Shown: piece by piece, positions 25,535 to 33,966 of the stretch
How the letters are laid out: each line of letters opens with the position of its first letter
Position numbering within the stretch: position 1 is the first letter of the stretch
Source of the DNA: Anaerolentibacter hominis
GTDB taxonomy: Bacteria; Bacillota; Clostridia; Lachnospirales; Lachnospiraceae
Direction of reading: 5' to 3'
Assembly: GCF_032380675.1 (NCBI RefSeq)
Contig: NZ_JAWDIX010000001.1
Span: 1,178,001-1,242,000, forward strand
Length of the DNA: 64,000 nucleotides
The notes under the pieces: generated by a model
What the model was told of the DNA's origin: nothing
Databases searched by the model: none
The model's input: the letters and a program-made list of their open reading frames with translations, nothing else
Position numbers and translations under genes: made by a program

Positions 25535-27202
25535 ATGAAGACGGATATTGAGATTGCTCAGGAGGCGAAGCTGCTGCCGGTGAAAGAGGTGGCAAAAAAA
25601 CTGGATATAGCAGAGGATCAGCTGGATTTCTATGGAAAATATAAAGCTAAGCTGACGGATGAACTGTGGGAAGCGGTCAAAGATCGGGAGAACGGCAAGC
25701 TGATCCTGGTGACCGCGATCAATCCTACTCCTGCAGGAGAGGGAAAGACGACCACAACCGTAGGACTGGGGGAGGCCTTCGGCCTGCTGGGTAAAAAGGC
25801 TGTGATTGCGCTGCGGGAGCCTTCTCTCGGACCCTGCTTTGGCATAAAGGGAGGAGCAGCCGGAGGCGGATATGCCCAGGTTGTCCCGATGGAGGATTTA
25901 AACCTTCATTTTACCGGTGATTTTCATGCCATCACGTCTGCCAACAATCTGCTGGCGGCAATGCTGGACAATCATCTGCACCAGGGAAATCTTTTAAATA
26001 TTGATCCCAACCAGATTGTCTGGAAGCGCTGTGAGGATATGAACGACCGGGTGCTGCGAAATATTGTGGTGGGCCTTGGCAGAAAAGCAGACGGAGTTGT
26101 CAGAGAAGATCACTTCATTATCACGGTAGCCTCGGAAATCATGGCAATTCTCTGCCTCGCGGAGAATATGGAGGACTTAAAGGCAAGGCTTTCCCGGATT
26201 ATCGTGGCTTATACCTACGGCGGAGAGCCGGTTACTGCTGGCCAGCTGAATGCGGTGGGCTCCATGGCAGCCCTGTTAAAGGATGCTATCCGTCCCAATC
26301 TGATTCAGACGCTGGAAAATACGCCTGCTCTGGTACACGGCGGACCTTTTGCCAATATCGCCCACGGCTGCAACAGCATACGTGCCACCAGAATGGCGCT
26401 GAAACTGGCGGACTATACCATCACGGAGGCAGGATTCGGCGCCGATCTGGGCGCTGAGAAATTCCTGGATATCAAATGCCGCATGGCGGGCTTAAGCCCG
26501 GATGCGATCGTGCTGGTTGCAACGGTGCGTGCACTGAAATATAACGGGGGAGTTCCGAAGACGGAGCTGTCAAAAGAAAATCTGGATGCCCTAAAAAAGG
26601 GAATTGTAAATCTGGAAAAGCATATAGAAAATCTGCAGAAATACGGAGTGCCTATTGTTGTCACTCTGAATAAATTCATCACGGACTCCGATGCGGAGCT
26701 GGCCTATGTAAAAGAGTTCTGTGAGGGCAGGGGCTGTGAATTCGCCCTCTCCGAAGTGTGGGAGAAGGGCGGCGAGGGCGGTACCGCTCTGGCGCAGAAG
26801 GTCATCCTGGCAACGGAGAAGGAGAAAAACTTCCGTTTCCTCTATGAGGACCAGCTTTCGATAAAAGAAAAGATCGAGACGATTGCAAAGGAAATCTATG
26901 GTGCGGCGGGCGTCACCTATGACGCGGCTGCCCTGAAGGCAATTGAACGGATTGAAGAAATCGGCTACCGGAATGTGCCGGTCTGTATGGCGAAGAATCA
27001 GTATTCCCTTTCCGACAATCCTGCCCTGTTAGGCCGCCCGGAGGGCTTTACGGTCAACATCAGGGAAGTGTATGTATCGGCTGGGGCCGGCTTTGTGGTG
27101 GCAATCACCGGTACGGTTATGACGATGCCGGGGCTGCCGAAGAAGCCTGCCGCGGAGGGGATTGATGTCAATGAGGAAGGCAGGATCACCGGCCTGTTCT
27201 AA
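25535..27202 (+). CDS. fhs: Formate-tetrahydrofolate ligase
   Basis: The protein, about 555 residues, is a full-length formyltetrahydrofolate synthetase. The ATP site is TPAGEGKTTTTVGL (about residues 65-78), followed by EPSLGPCFGIKGGAAGGGYAQ and the conserved FTGDFHAITSANNL. It makes 10-formyl-THF from formate, ATP and THF, feeding purines and, in acetogens, the methyl branch of the Wood-Ljungdahl pathway. FolD for the next step lies at 46.8 kb, not adjacent. The ATG at 25535 is chosen because it begins the conserved sequence and has AAGGAAGG upstream. A family 1 repeat starts 14 bases after the stop. Confidence 0.97.
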   Translation: MKTDIEIAQEAKLLPVKEVAKKLDIAEDQLDFYGKYKAKLTDELWEAVKDRENGKLILVTAINPTPAGEGKTTTTVGLGEAFGLLGKKAVIALREPSLGPCFGIKGGAAGGGYAQVVPMEDLNLHFTGDFHAITSANNLLAAMLDNHLHQGNLLNIDPNQIVWKRCEDMNDRVLRNIVVGLGRKADGVVREDHFIITVASEIMAILCLAENMEDLKARLSRIIVAYTYGGEPVTAGQLNAVGSMAALLKDAIRPNLIQTLENTPALVHGGPFANIAHGCNSIRATRMALKLADYTITEAGFGADLGAEKFLDIKCRMAGLSPDAIVLVATVRALKYNGGVPKTELSKENLDALKKGIVNLEKHIENLQKYGVPIVVTLNKFITDSDAELAYVKEFCEGRGCEFALSEVWEKGGEGGTALAQKVILATEKEKNFRFLYEDQLSIKEKIETIAKEIYGAAGVTYDAAALKAIERIEEIGYRNVPVCMAKNQYSLSDNPALLGRPEGFTVNIREVYVSAGAGFVVAITGTVMTMPGLPKKPAAEGIDVNEEGRITGLF

Positions 27203-27215
27203 TGACAGGTATTTA

Positions 27216-27294
27216 TCATGGAAGTAGATAAGACTCCCCCTCTATAGGTGGTGAGCCTCCGACGGATTGCAGCAAGTACGCCGAGGCGTACTTG
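27216..27294 (+). repeat. Structured intergenic repeat, family 1, copy C (79 bp, internally deleted)
   Basis: The TCATGGAAGTAGATAAGAC end and GGTGGTGAG hairpin are fused directly to the CCTCCG...GGATTGCAG block and the terminal palindrome. About 100 bases present in copies B and D are missing. Confidence 0.9.
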
Positions 27295-27423
27295 AAAAAG
27301 ATAAGAGAAGTGTTTCAAATTGCCGGAACAGAGCAGGAAAATGTTTCAATTATGAAGGAAATGGATCAGTTTCTGCTGTCCTCTCCTCAAGCGGTTGACA
27401 AAGAGAATCTGTTCGGGTTATGA
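27293..27423 (+). pseudogene. Orphan coding remnant after repeat copy C
   Basis: From the end of the repeat an open frame of about 40 codons reads KKIREVFQIAGTEQENVSIM, continues with KEMDQFLLSSPQAVDKENL and stops at TGA. The amino-acid choice looks protein-like, but there is no convincing ribosome binding site, and the first codons come from the repeat end. It may be the 3' remnant of a gene truncated when the repeat arrived, or chance. The family is not recognised. Confidence 0.3.
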
Positions 27424-27486
27424 TTGCCGGCAGAAAAGCAAACTATGGGGAATGCCGCAAGCGGATGAGGCTGAAAGGAGAACAAA

Positions 27487-28275
27487 ATGGATTTGGGGCT
27501 GAAAGATAAAGTGGCGGTTGTCTGCGGGGGTTCCACAGGAATCGGCGCGGCAGCGGCGGCCGGCTTTGCAGCGGAAGGCTGCCATGTTGCCGTGTGCGGC
27601 AGGTCAGAAGAAAAACTGGATGCTTTTCGTATGGATATGAGGAGCCGTGGCTTCCAGGATGTGATGGTGGAAGCTGTAGACGCGATGAAAGCAGCAGAAG
27701 TCAGGGCATTTGCCGACCGGGTGGTAAAAAAGTTCGGAAGGATCGACATCTGGATTAACTGTGCCGGCGGAAACCGTCACGGACCGGTGGATACTCTGTC
27801 CGAGGAGGATTACCGTTATATCCTGGATTTAAATCTCTCTACTGCATTTTTCGGGGTGCAGGCGGCCGCATTTTATATGAAGCAGCAGAAGGGCGGAGTA
27901 ATCATCAATGTATCCTCCCTGTCATCCCTCACACCGGTGACTTACCGGGTGATGTACGGTGCGGCGAAGGCGGGAGTGAATGTGATGACGAAGGGGGCGG
28001 CGGCAGAGCTGGCCCCGTTTGGAATCAGGGTAAATGCAGTGGCTCCGGGTGTGACGGATACGGTTCTGATGGCAAAGGCTATCTATGAAAACACAGCTTA
28101 TACCATGTCCAAGATACCGGTTCACCGGGCAGGCAAACCGGAGGAAATCGGAGATTTGATTGTCTGTCTCTCATCGGCTCGGCTCGGCTATGTGACGGGC
28201 AGCATTTTTACAGCCCACGGAGGGCAGGGAATCGTGGAAGATACAGAGACGGCATGGACGTCTCCCTGGAATTAA
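27487..28275 (+). CDS. Short-chain dehydrogenase/reductase
   Basis: The 262-residue protein is a classical SDR. The NAD(P) motif is GGSTGIG (about 15-21), followed by NCAGG, the catalytic Ser in NVSSLSS and YGAAKAG with Tyr and Lys. Arg in CGRSEEK after the second strand favours NADP(H). It oxidises or reduces an alcohol/ketone; the substrate cannot be deduced. GAAAGGAG precedes the ATG. It stands alone, between the decayed sequence after fhs and a strong terminator. Confidence 0.92.
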   Translation: MDLGLKDKVAVVCGGSTGIGAAAAAGFAAEGCHVAVCGRSEEKLDAFRMDMRSRGFQDVMVEAVDAMKAAEVRAFADRVVKKFGRIDIWINCAGGNRHGPVDTLSEEDYRYILDLNLSTAFFGVQAAAFYMKQQKGGVIINVSSLSSLTPVTYRVMYGAAKAGVNVMTKGAAAELAPFGIRVNAVAPGVTDTVLMAKAIYENTAYTMSKIPVHRAGKPEEIGDLIVCLSSARLGYVTGSIFTAHGGQGIVEDTETAWTSPWN

Positions 28276-28298
28276 ATAACAATACAAAACTGTTTGGC

Positions 28299-28335
28299 AA
28301 AGGCGCCGTGAGTGTAAAAACTTACGGCGCCTTTT
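28299..28335 (+). terminator. Intrinsic terminator after the SDR gene
   Basis: A 15-base stem (AAAGGCGCCGTGAGT with ACTTACGGCGCCTTT, one wobble), a short loop and a TTTT tail. Confidence 0.9.
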
Positions 28336-28398
28336 CTAATAGATCAAGAAAACGATCCAGGCCGGAAGATCTGATCCGGCAGAAAGGAAAGGGGAGCT

Positions 28399-29592
28399 AT
28401 GAAAATGAAAAAATGGTTACTATGTCTGGTATTTCTGGTACTGCTGATGAATTGCCTCACCGGCTGCAGCAAGAATGCAGCGTCGGCGCAGAACGAGGGA
28501 AAGGAACAGACGGAAAAGATTGGAGAGACATTAAGAGTAGCGCTGGTTGGACCCATGACAGGAGACTTTTCCCAGTACGGAACTTCCTTTAAGAAGGGGG
28601 TACAGCTGTTTATAGACCTTTACAATGAAAACGGGGGCTATCATGGAACACCGGTGGAAATCGAAATATTTGATGATAAAAACGACGCAAAGGAGGCGGC
28701 TACTATCGCCAACAAAATTCTGGCCGAGGGTGATTATGCCTGTGTGATCGGCCCATTCTCCTCAACCTGCGCACTGGCTATGGCCGAGGTGCTGGATCAG
28801 GAGAAGGTGCTTACCATTGCTCCGTCCTGTTCTCATCCGGATTATACAGCGCTGTATGACTATACCTTCCGCATGCCGTTGGTCAATACGGAGGAGGCGA
28901 GAGCGGCGGCGGAATATCTGGATGATAAATTGAATGCAAAGAAGGTTGGCGTAATCTATACAAATAACGACTGGGGCGCTACCGTGGACGGTGCCTTTAC
29001 AGAATATGCCGCGGAACATAACCTGGAGATTGTGGCGGATGAAGGATTTATCATCGGTCAGACAAAGGATTTCACCCCGATGATAACGAAGATGAAACAG
29101 GGCGGCGCGGAGGCTGTGTATCTGATCTGTCAGTATACAGAAGGAGCACAGATGATACGCCAGATTGAGGACAATGCTCCGGATATCCGCGTGGTGCTCT
29201 CAGGTTCCGCCTATCAGGAGGAAATTCTTACTCTTGCCGGGGACGGGGCTAAGGATGCGGCGTGGATCGTATCGGCCTCTGCACAAATAACGGATAAGAT
29301 GAAAGAACTGGACTCTATTCTCCGGGAAAAATACGACGGATCATCCGATGACAACTTTGTCTGCTATGCGTATAATGCAGCCATGGTAGCCCTTACCGGC
29401 CTGGAAAAAGCAGGCACCACGGATGCGGACGCATGGAAACAGGCGATACTGGATATCGGGGATTACGAGGGCTTAAACGGGAAATTTAAGATCCGGACAG
29501 AGGATAGAAATATCGATGGCGTCTATGCGGTGGCAAAAGTAAATGAGGACGGCGCAAGCTTTACAAAATACGCGTTTGCAGATATAAAATAA
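28399..29592 (+). CDS. ABC-transporter solute-binding lipoprotein (LivJ-like)
   Basis: The 397-residue protein begins with a lipoprotein signal and the lipobox LTGC, then an acidic linker. A type I periplasmic-binding fold of the branched-chain amino acid family follows: VALVGPMTGDFSQYGTSFKKGVQ at the ligand site, VIGPFSSTCALAMAEV, YTNNDWGATV and the late CYAYNAAMVALTGLEKAG. It should capture amino acids or related small molecules at the cell surface. No permease or ATPase genes lie beside it, so it is an orphan or uses a distant transporter. GAAAGGGGAG precedes the start. Confidence 0.92.
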   Translation: MKMKKWLLCLVFLVLLMNCLTGCSKNAASAQNEGKEQTEKIGETLRVALVGPMTGDFSQYGTSFKKGVQLFIDLYNENGGYHGTPVEIEIFDDKNDAKEAATIANKILAEGDYACVIGPFSSTCALAMAEVLDQEKVLTIAPSCSHPDYTALYDYTFRMPLVNTEEARAAAEYLDDKLNAKKVGVIYTNNDWGATVDGAFTEYAAEHNLEIVADEGFIIGQTKDFTPMITKMKQGGAEAVYLICQYTEGAQMIRQIEDNAPDIRVVLSGSAYQEEILTLAGDGAKDAAWIVSASAQITDKMKELDSILREKYDGSSDDNFVCYAYNAAMVALTGLEKAGTTDADAWKQAILDIGDYEGLNGKFKIRTEDRNIDGVYAVAKVNEDGASFTKYAFADIK

Positions 29593-29625
29593 CAGCTGAA
29601 TAAGGGTACTGTTGTCCGGAAAGTG

Positions 29626-29634
29626 TGTTATAAT
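29626..29634 (+). promoter_or_regulatory. Extended -10 promoter of the CD3324-type unit
   Basis: TGTTATAAT lies 32 bases before a seven-codon ORF. The -35 is weak. Confidence 0.55.
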
Positions 29635-29665
29635 AAATGTATCAATCTGAGAAAGGAGCATTATT

Positions 29666-29689
29666 ATGGGTATGAGAATTTGTGCATAG
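29666..29689 (+). CDS. Possible seven-residue leader peptide MGMRICA
   Basis: An ATG 7 bases after AAAGGAG opens a seven-codon frame ending in TAG. It is followed at once by a hairpin (GCAGGGGCT with AGCCTCTGC) and then by the CD3324-type gene with its own AGGAG site. The strong ribosome binding site for so short a frame suggests an attenuation or stalling leader, as known for some antibiotic- and amino-acid-responsive genes. Translation is not proven. Confidence 0.45.
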   Translation: MGMRICA

Positions 29690-29745
29690 CAGGGGCTGTT
29701 TGCACATAAAAGGTTTAAAATCAGTTGTGATTAATAGCCTCTGCC
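29689..29745 (+). promoter_or_regulatory. Leader hairpin after the short ORF
   Basis: The arms GCAGGGGCT and AGCCTCTGC (one G-U pair) enclose about 38 bases. The 5' arm starts at the stop codon of the short ORF, so a ribosome on the ORF would cover it. Confidence 0.45.
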
Positions 29746-29778
29746 GATCCTGAATAATAAAATTTTAGGAGATGCAGA

Positions 29779-30042
29779 ATGAGCTATCAAAATATAGTTA
29801 AGGTGCTACCGAAAGAACTTCTGGAGCAAGTGCAGGAATATGTGGAGGGCAGAGTGATTTATATCCCCAAGAAGCAGGAGCATAAAAAGAGCTGGGGAGA
29901 AAATACGGATACGAAGCAATTTCTGGCTTCCAGAAATGTTCAGATACGACAGGATTTCCAGAATGGCATGAGTGTCGGGAAGCTGTCAGAAAAATACTTC
30001 CTATCCGAAAAGAGCATACAGAGAATAGTAAAGAATAGCTGA
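29779..30042 (+). CDS. CD3324-family small helix-turn-helix protein
   Basis: The 87-residue protein matches the small clostridial CD3324 family: an N-terminal helix (VLPKELLEQVQEYVEGRVIYIP), a KSWGENT centre and a C-terminal helix-turn-helix (GMSVGKLSEKYFLSEKSIQR). It probably binds DNA, but no target is known. TTTAGGAG precedes the ATG. The last codons and stop overlap a short dispersed repeat (30038-30075), which may have supplied the present stop codon. Confidence 0.75.
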   Translation: MSYQNIVKVLPKELLEQVQEYVEGRVIYIPKKQEHKKSWGENTDTKQFLASRNVQIRQDFQNGMSVGKLSEKYFLSEKSIQRIVKNS

Positions 30043-30075
30043 GCAGAGTGAAGCTATTTGCTGCTTCTCAAAAAG
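30038..30075. repeat. Short repeat, family 3, diverged copy
   Basis: GCTGAGCAGAGTGAAGCTA... followed by GCTTCTCAAAAAG resembles the two units at 41799 and 41885, with several substitutions. It overlaps the stop codon of the CD3324-type gene. Confidence 0.45.
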
Positions 30076-30094
30076 AAAATATACCGTAAACGGG

Positions 30095-30134
30095 AGATGC
30101 GTCGTGAGGGAATCGCGGCGCATTTCTGTTTTAA
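30095..30134 (+). terminator. Terminator of the CD3324-type gene
   Basis: A 12-bp stem with three wobble pairs (AGATGCGTCGTG with CGCGGCGCATTT), a 7-base loop and CTGTTTT. Confidence 0.7.
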
Positions 30135-30149
30135 GAACGAACATAAGGT

Positions 30150-30177
30150 TTGAGCGCCTTCTCCCGCCTGCTATAAT
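30150..30177 (+). promoter_or_regulatory. Probable promoter of the alpha/beta hydrolase gene
   Basis: TTGAGC, a 16-base spacer and TATAAT lie 27 bases before the start codon. Confidence 0.65.
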
Positions 30178-30204
30178 GAACAGACAGGAAAGGAGAAAGT
30201 TAGG

Positions 30205-30957
30205 ATGGCATATTTTAAGTATGGAGAAAACAATATTTACTATGAGGAAGCCGGTACCGGTTTGCCGTTAGTTTTTCTGCACGGCGATACGGCTTCTTCA
30301 AAGATGTTCGAGCTGCTGCTGCCCCTGTATCAAGATTCATATAAAGTAATCCTGGTTGATTTTCTGGGAAACGGAAAATCAGATCGAATGGAAGGATTTC
30401 CCGCAGATTTATGGTTTTCGCAAGCGCAGCAGGTGATTGCGCTTTTAGAGTACCTGGACTGCGGTAAAGCAGGACTGGTCGGCACAAGCGGCGGTGCCTG
30501 GTCGGCGGTCAATACCGCGCTGGAACGTCCGGACCTGGTTAAAAAGGTCGTTGCAGACAGCTTTGACGGAAGAACCCTGGCGGAAGATTTTTCTGCAAAT
30601 TTACTGGAGGAGAGAGCCTCTGCGAAAAGGAATGATTTTTCCAGGCAGTTCTATGAGTGGTGTCAGGGAGAAGATTGGGAAACCGTTGTAGACCTGAATA
30701 CAAAGGCGTTAACAGAATGTGCGGAGAATAAGCTCCCATTGTTTCACAAACCGCTGGAAACATTAAAGGTTCCCATTCTTTTTACCGGCAGTGTGGAAGA
30801 TACCATGTGCAGAAAAGATATGGCAGAAGAATACAGAGCGATGAACCTGCTTGTTCCGGATGGAACAATACATCTGTTCCCCAGCGGCGGGCACCCGGCG
30901 ATGCTGACCAACGCGGAAGAATTCGCGGAAACGGTAAAAGCATTTTTCAGAGAATAA
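30205..30957 (+). CDS. Alpha/beta hydrolase
   Basis: The 250-residue protein has the alpha/beta-hydrolase fold: an oxyanion HGDTAS turn near residue 26, the nucleophile elbow GTSGG (Ser95), a cap region, the acid in GSVEDTM and the catalytic His in GGHPAM near the end. It is cytoplasmic and monomeric in layout. The substrate is unknown; carboxylesters are usual. AAAGGAG lies upstream. It converges with the minus-strand operon at 30971. Confidence 0.88.
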   Translation: MAYFKYGENNIYYEEAGTGLPLVFLHGDTASSKMFELLLPLYQDSYKVILVDFLGNGKSDRMEGFPADLWFSQAQQVIALLEYLDCGKAGLVGTSGGAWSAVNTALERPDLVKKVVADSFDGRTLAEDFSANLLEERASAKRNDFSRQFYEWCQGEDWETVVDLNTKALTECAENKLPLFHKPLETLKVPILFTGSVEDTMCRKDMAEEYRAMNLLVPDGTIHLFPSGGHPAMLTNAEEFAETVKAFFRE

Positions 30958-30970
30958 AAGCATGGACGGC

Positions 30971-31198
30971 TCAGCTTTCAAATTCCACGTAGACGTAAAA
31001 AGCACTTTCATAGGGATCAATCCGGACGACCGTACCGTGGGTGGATAAAATCCGGTTGCTGCTGTTATAACAGCCGGACATAGCCACAGCGGGCTCAATA
31101 ATATAGCTTAAGATGGTAGTGCCATGCTCGGAGATTTCCACCTCATCCCCGACATGAACCAGATCAGGCCGTTCCATTTTGAATTTCTCTGTTCTCAT
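30971..31198 (-). CDS. Small conserved-looking protein of unknown function
   Basis: This 75-residue protein is probably a small beta-barrel (HVGDEVEISEHGTTILSYII ... STHGTVVRIDPYESAFYVYVEF). I do not recognise the family. The start is supported by AAGGAGG 8 bases upstream. It could be the last gene of the minus-strand run that begins with the WYL regulator, since the gap to the membrane gene is only about 90 bases. Confidence 0.6.
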   Translation of the reverse strand: MRTEKFKMERPDLVHVGDEVEISEHGTTILSYIIEPAVAMSGCYNSSNRILSTHGTVVRIDPYESAFYVYVEFES

Positions 31199-31288
31199 AT
31201 CAAAAGCCTCCTTATCTTTGACGATAGTTCTATTTTATCCCTGAGAGACGAAAAAAACAAGGAGGCAGACAAGGTATGGCCTGTCGGG

Positions 31289-31948
31289 TCAGGAGGAAGC
31301 ATCCATGAATCCTTTTCCTTCCAGCCAAGTGAGCAGTTCCTCCGGATTCAGAATCTTAAGCTTCAAGGAAAATTCAAAGGAACCCAGTTCATAGGTATAC
31401 TCAATACTCCCATGGAGCGATTCCGTTAACGGGACATGCGGTTCGTTCCGATCATCCGGGTAGCGGTCCCCGTACAGAACAACAGTAACCTGATTGGGCG
31501 ATCGGGAATAGGGAACACCGGATAGCGGAATCCTCATCTCAAGGTAATCCCGGTTTGCCAGGCCATCAGGAGGGTTCCAGGTATAATGCCTCCCTACAAG
31601 GGTATCGCTCAGCAGCAGGGACAGCTCATCCTGATCGGCGAAGGACAGATCGGAAAGACGGCTCTGTTCTGCTTCTGTGAGAATCGTGGAGCTTACAGAA
31701 ATATTCGGGGTAGAGGTAATCGTTCCGTCCCGGCGGCAGTCAACGGAATAAGGACGATATAGTATCATCAACAGAAGAACGGCGGCAAGGAACAGAATTA
31801 GATAACGGATCGCTTTACGCCGGGCCTGTTTCTTGACCAGACACCGGATCAGCAGAAAGAGCAGCAATGCCATGGAAAGGACAAGGATGACGAAGCTGAG
31901 CCATCCGTTAAATGAAAAATGATTCAGTGAAAACGGCTGTATGAACAT
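31289..31948 (-). CDS. Membrane protein of unknown function, downstream of the WYL regulator
   Basis: The product, about 219 residues, has two membrane helices (about 16-37 and 46-64) and a large extracytoplasmic domain without recognised motifs. The second ATG (31948) is better placed relative to AAAGGGGG than the first at 31954. The stop of the WYL regulator lies about 24 bases upstream, so the two genes are probably one unit. No function is assigned. Confidence 0.65.
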   Translation of the reverse strand: MFIQPFSLNHFSFNGWLSFVILVLSMALLLFLLIRCLVKKQARRKAIRYLILFLAAVLLLMILYRPYSVDCRRDGTITSTPNISVSSTILTEAEQSRLSDLSFADQDELSLLLSDTLVGRHYTWNPPDGLANRDYLEMRIPLSGVPYSRSPNQVTVVLYGDRYPDDRNEPHVPLTESLHGSIEYTYELGSFEFSLKLKILNPEELLTWLEGKGFMDASS

Positions 31949-31971
31949 AGGCATCCCCCTTTCTTTTTTCT

Positions 31972-32904
31972 TTATTTTTCATATAAAGAAGCTATCTCTT
32001 GTATTCTGCGTTTCATTTCCGCGCGTATATGCAGCGGCTCCAAACACTCGCATTTATCTCCAAAACTCATTAAAATATTGTAGTAGTAATCGTTTTCCAC
32101 GAAGGGGAAATGAACCAGATAATAGTCATCACCGTCGGTCAGGAAATCTTCATAGGAACAGAAATCAAGCACTCGATCAATCACAGATTTATGAATACGG
32201 ATTTTGATCTTTGTCTGCAGCGTTTCCAGAATATCGGTAAATTCCAGCTGAGGTTTTTGGAAATCCCTCGGTATAAAACAATCCCCTTGTATTCGGAGAT
32301 CCGACATGCGGGATAGTCGGAATAAGCGGAAATCGTTTCTTTGGCGGCAATAGCCCTGTAAATACCAATGGCTGCTTTTTAATACAAGCTGGTACGGCTC
32401 GACTTTCCGCGTGGTTTTATTTCCATGGTGGGCGATATATTCAAAGGACAGCAGCTTGTTTTCCTGCAAAGCTGATTGAATCATTTCGAAATAGGGCTGT
32501 ATGCTGCTGTTGCCCATCCAAGGGCTTAAATCTATACATATTTGATTTACTTTTAATTCAATGTCTTTTGCTTTGCCGGCGGGAATAAAACTCCTGACTT
32601 TTGTAAGGGCGTGTACCAGTTCATCCCCGCGTACCATGCTGGAAAGGCTGGATAGACCCATCAAAAGCGCGGAAAGATCGGAAGTCGAAAATACCGTTTT
32701 GTCCATCTTGTAGTTTTGCATGATTTCAAAGCCGCCGCCCACGCCCGGCACTGAGAAAACCGGAATACCCGCCATGTTGATCGCATCAATGTCACGGTAG
32801 ATGGTGCGGGGTGAAACTTCAAACATATCCGCCAACTCCTGCGCGCCTGTCCGCTCCTTTTCCAGAAGTACCATAATAATACTGACAAGCCTGTCAATTT
32901 TCAT
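31972..32904 (-). CDS. WYL-domain transcriptional regulator (YafY-like)
   Basis: The 310-residue protein has an N-terminal DeoR-type winged helix (LVSIIMVLLEKERTGAQELADMFEVSPRTIYRDIDAIN), a linker, a WYL domain with the segment ISFEYI-like LLSFEYIAHHG and YQLVLKSSHWYLQGYC, and a WCX C-terminal extension. Such regulators sense small ligands or nucleic acids. It is divergent from the DJ-1/PfpI gene at 33047, with palindromes in the shared 142-base gap, so that gene is a likely target. Confidence 0.9.
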   Translation of the reverse strand: MKIDRLVSIIMVLLEKERTGAQELADMFEVSPRTIYRDIDAINMAGIPVFSVPGVGGGFEIMQNYKMDKTVFSTSDLSALLMGLSSLSSMVRGDELVHALTKVRSFIPAGKAKDIELKVNQICIDLSPWMGNSSIQPYFEMIQSALQENKLLSFEYIAHHGNKTTRKVEPYQLVLKSSHWYLQGYCRQRNDFRLFRLSRMSDLRIQGDCFIPRDFQKPQLEFTDILETLQTKIKIRIHKSVIDRVLDFCSYEDFLTDGDDYYLVHFPFVENDYYYNILMSFGDKCECLEPLHIRAEMKRRIQEIASLYEK

Positions 32905-32928
32905 TCCGAGAGCCGCCTTTCCATTGTA

Positions 32929-32967
32929 ATTGTGGCCACACTGGTGTCATTAATTACATGGTACAAT
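32929..32967. promoter_or_regulatory. Palindromes and -10 in the WYL/DJ-1 intergenic region
   Basis: TGTGGCCACA (32931-32940) is a perfect 10-base palindrome, followed by ACACTGGTGT and, at 32962-32967, TACAAT oriented toward the DJ-1 gene. The palindromes sit at the place of the -35 and could be an operator for the WYL regulator. Confidence 0.4.
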
Positions 32968-33046
32968 AAAAAAGCAAACAAATCAATCAGACTGTCTGCC
33001 AGAAGAAGACATCAGGCAGACGAATTGTTACAAATGGAGGAAATTT

Positions 33047-33694
33047 ATGTATACAATCTATGTTTATGTGCTTGATACCTTAGCCGACTGGGAACTGGGG
33101 CATGTGACCGCAGAGCTGAATTCCGGTCGTTTTTTCAAAAAGGATGCGCAGCGTGTAACGCTCAAAACGGTCAGCTGTTCCAGGGAGCCAATCCATACAA
33201 TGGGCGGGCTGACAATTGTGCCCGATTGCTTAATTGAAGATATTGCAATGGATCAAACAAGTGTGCTGCTCTTACCTGGCGCAGATACATGGAATGATCC
33301 AAAGCATGCCGATGTCATTGAAAAAGCAAGTGAATTGCTCGCGTTGGGTGCTGTGGTAGGAGCAATATGCGGAGCTACCGCCGCCCTTGCCAATTTTGGA
33401 CTGTTGGACCAGCGTCCCCATACCAGCAACGGGCCGGGATTTCTTGAATTGGTTTCTGCCGGTTATAAAGGGCAAAGCTTTTATATTGACAAGCCGTCGG
33501 TGGCGGATAAGAACCTTATTACTGCAAGCGGTACCGGAGCTTTGCTGTGGGCAAAACAAATGATTGGATATTTAGGTGTTTTTGAATCAAATACCCTGGA
33601 TGCGTGGTATGATTATTTTAGAACAGGAGAACCTGAATATTTCTATGCTCTCATGCAGACCTTGCCGGAACGGAATAAAGTTGATGGGCTCTAA
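33047..33694 (+). CDS. DJ-1/PfpI family protein
   Basis: The 215-residue protein has the class I glutamine-amidotransferase-like fold. The nucleophile elbow is GAICGAT (Cys108), after LLLPGADTWNDP, which supplies the usual acidic loop. The family includes proteases, chaperones and glyoxalase-type enzymes, and a more exact role cannot be read. ATGGAGG precedes the ATG. It is divergent from the WYL regulator. Confidence 0.88.
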   Translation: MYTIYVYVLDTLADWELGHVTAELNSGRFFKKDAQRVTLKTVSCSREPIHTMGGLTIVPDCLIEDIAMDQTSVLLLPGADTWNDPKHADVIEKASELLALGAVVGAICGATAALANFGLLDQRPHTSNGPGFLELVSAGYKGQSFYIDKPSVADKNLITASGTGALLWAKQMIGYLGVFESNTLDAWYDYFRTGEPEYFYALMQTLPERNKVDGL

Positions 33695-33966
33695 AGCACT
33701 GGAGTGAGGCACACAGAGACGTACCCCAAATAGCGGCAAGCAGTCAAATTTAACGGTGCGGGTCTTGGCTGGCAAAGCATATCCCCTAGAAAATTTGGCA
33801 TCCTCTTAAAGAAAAACCTGCTGCACTACAGAATAAATTCAGCTTCTGCCCCAGAGTATTAAGAAACCTTTCATAAAAAAGTGAGATTTTTTAGATCTGG
33901 ACGTGATACAATTCTGATGCAAGGTAAAAATAAGATAGTAGTAAATAAAATGAGGGATGGCGGGGT

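Noticed and set aside
25381..25551. Possible 56-codon gene between the second ATP-grasp gene and fhs
   Set aside because: It overlaps both neighbours in other frames, has no good ribosome binding site, and its amino acids show no clear pattern. Kept out for lack of support.
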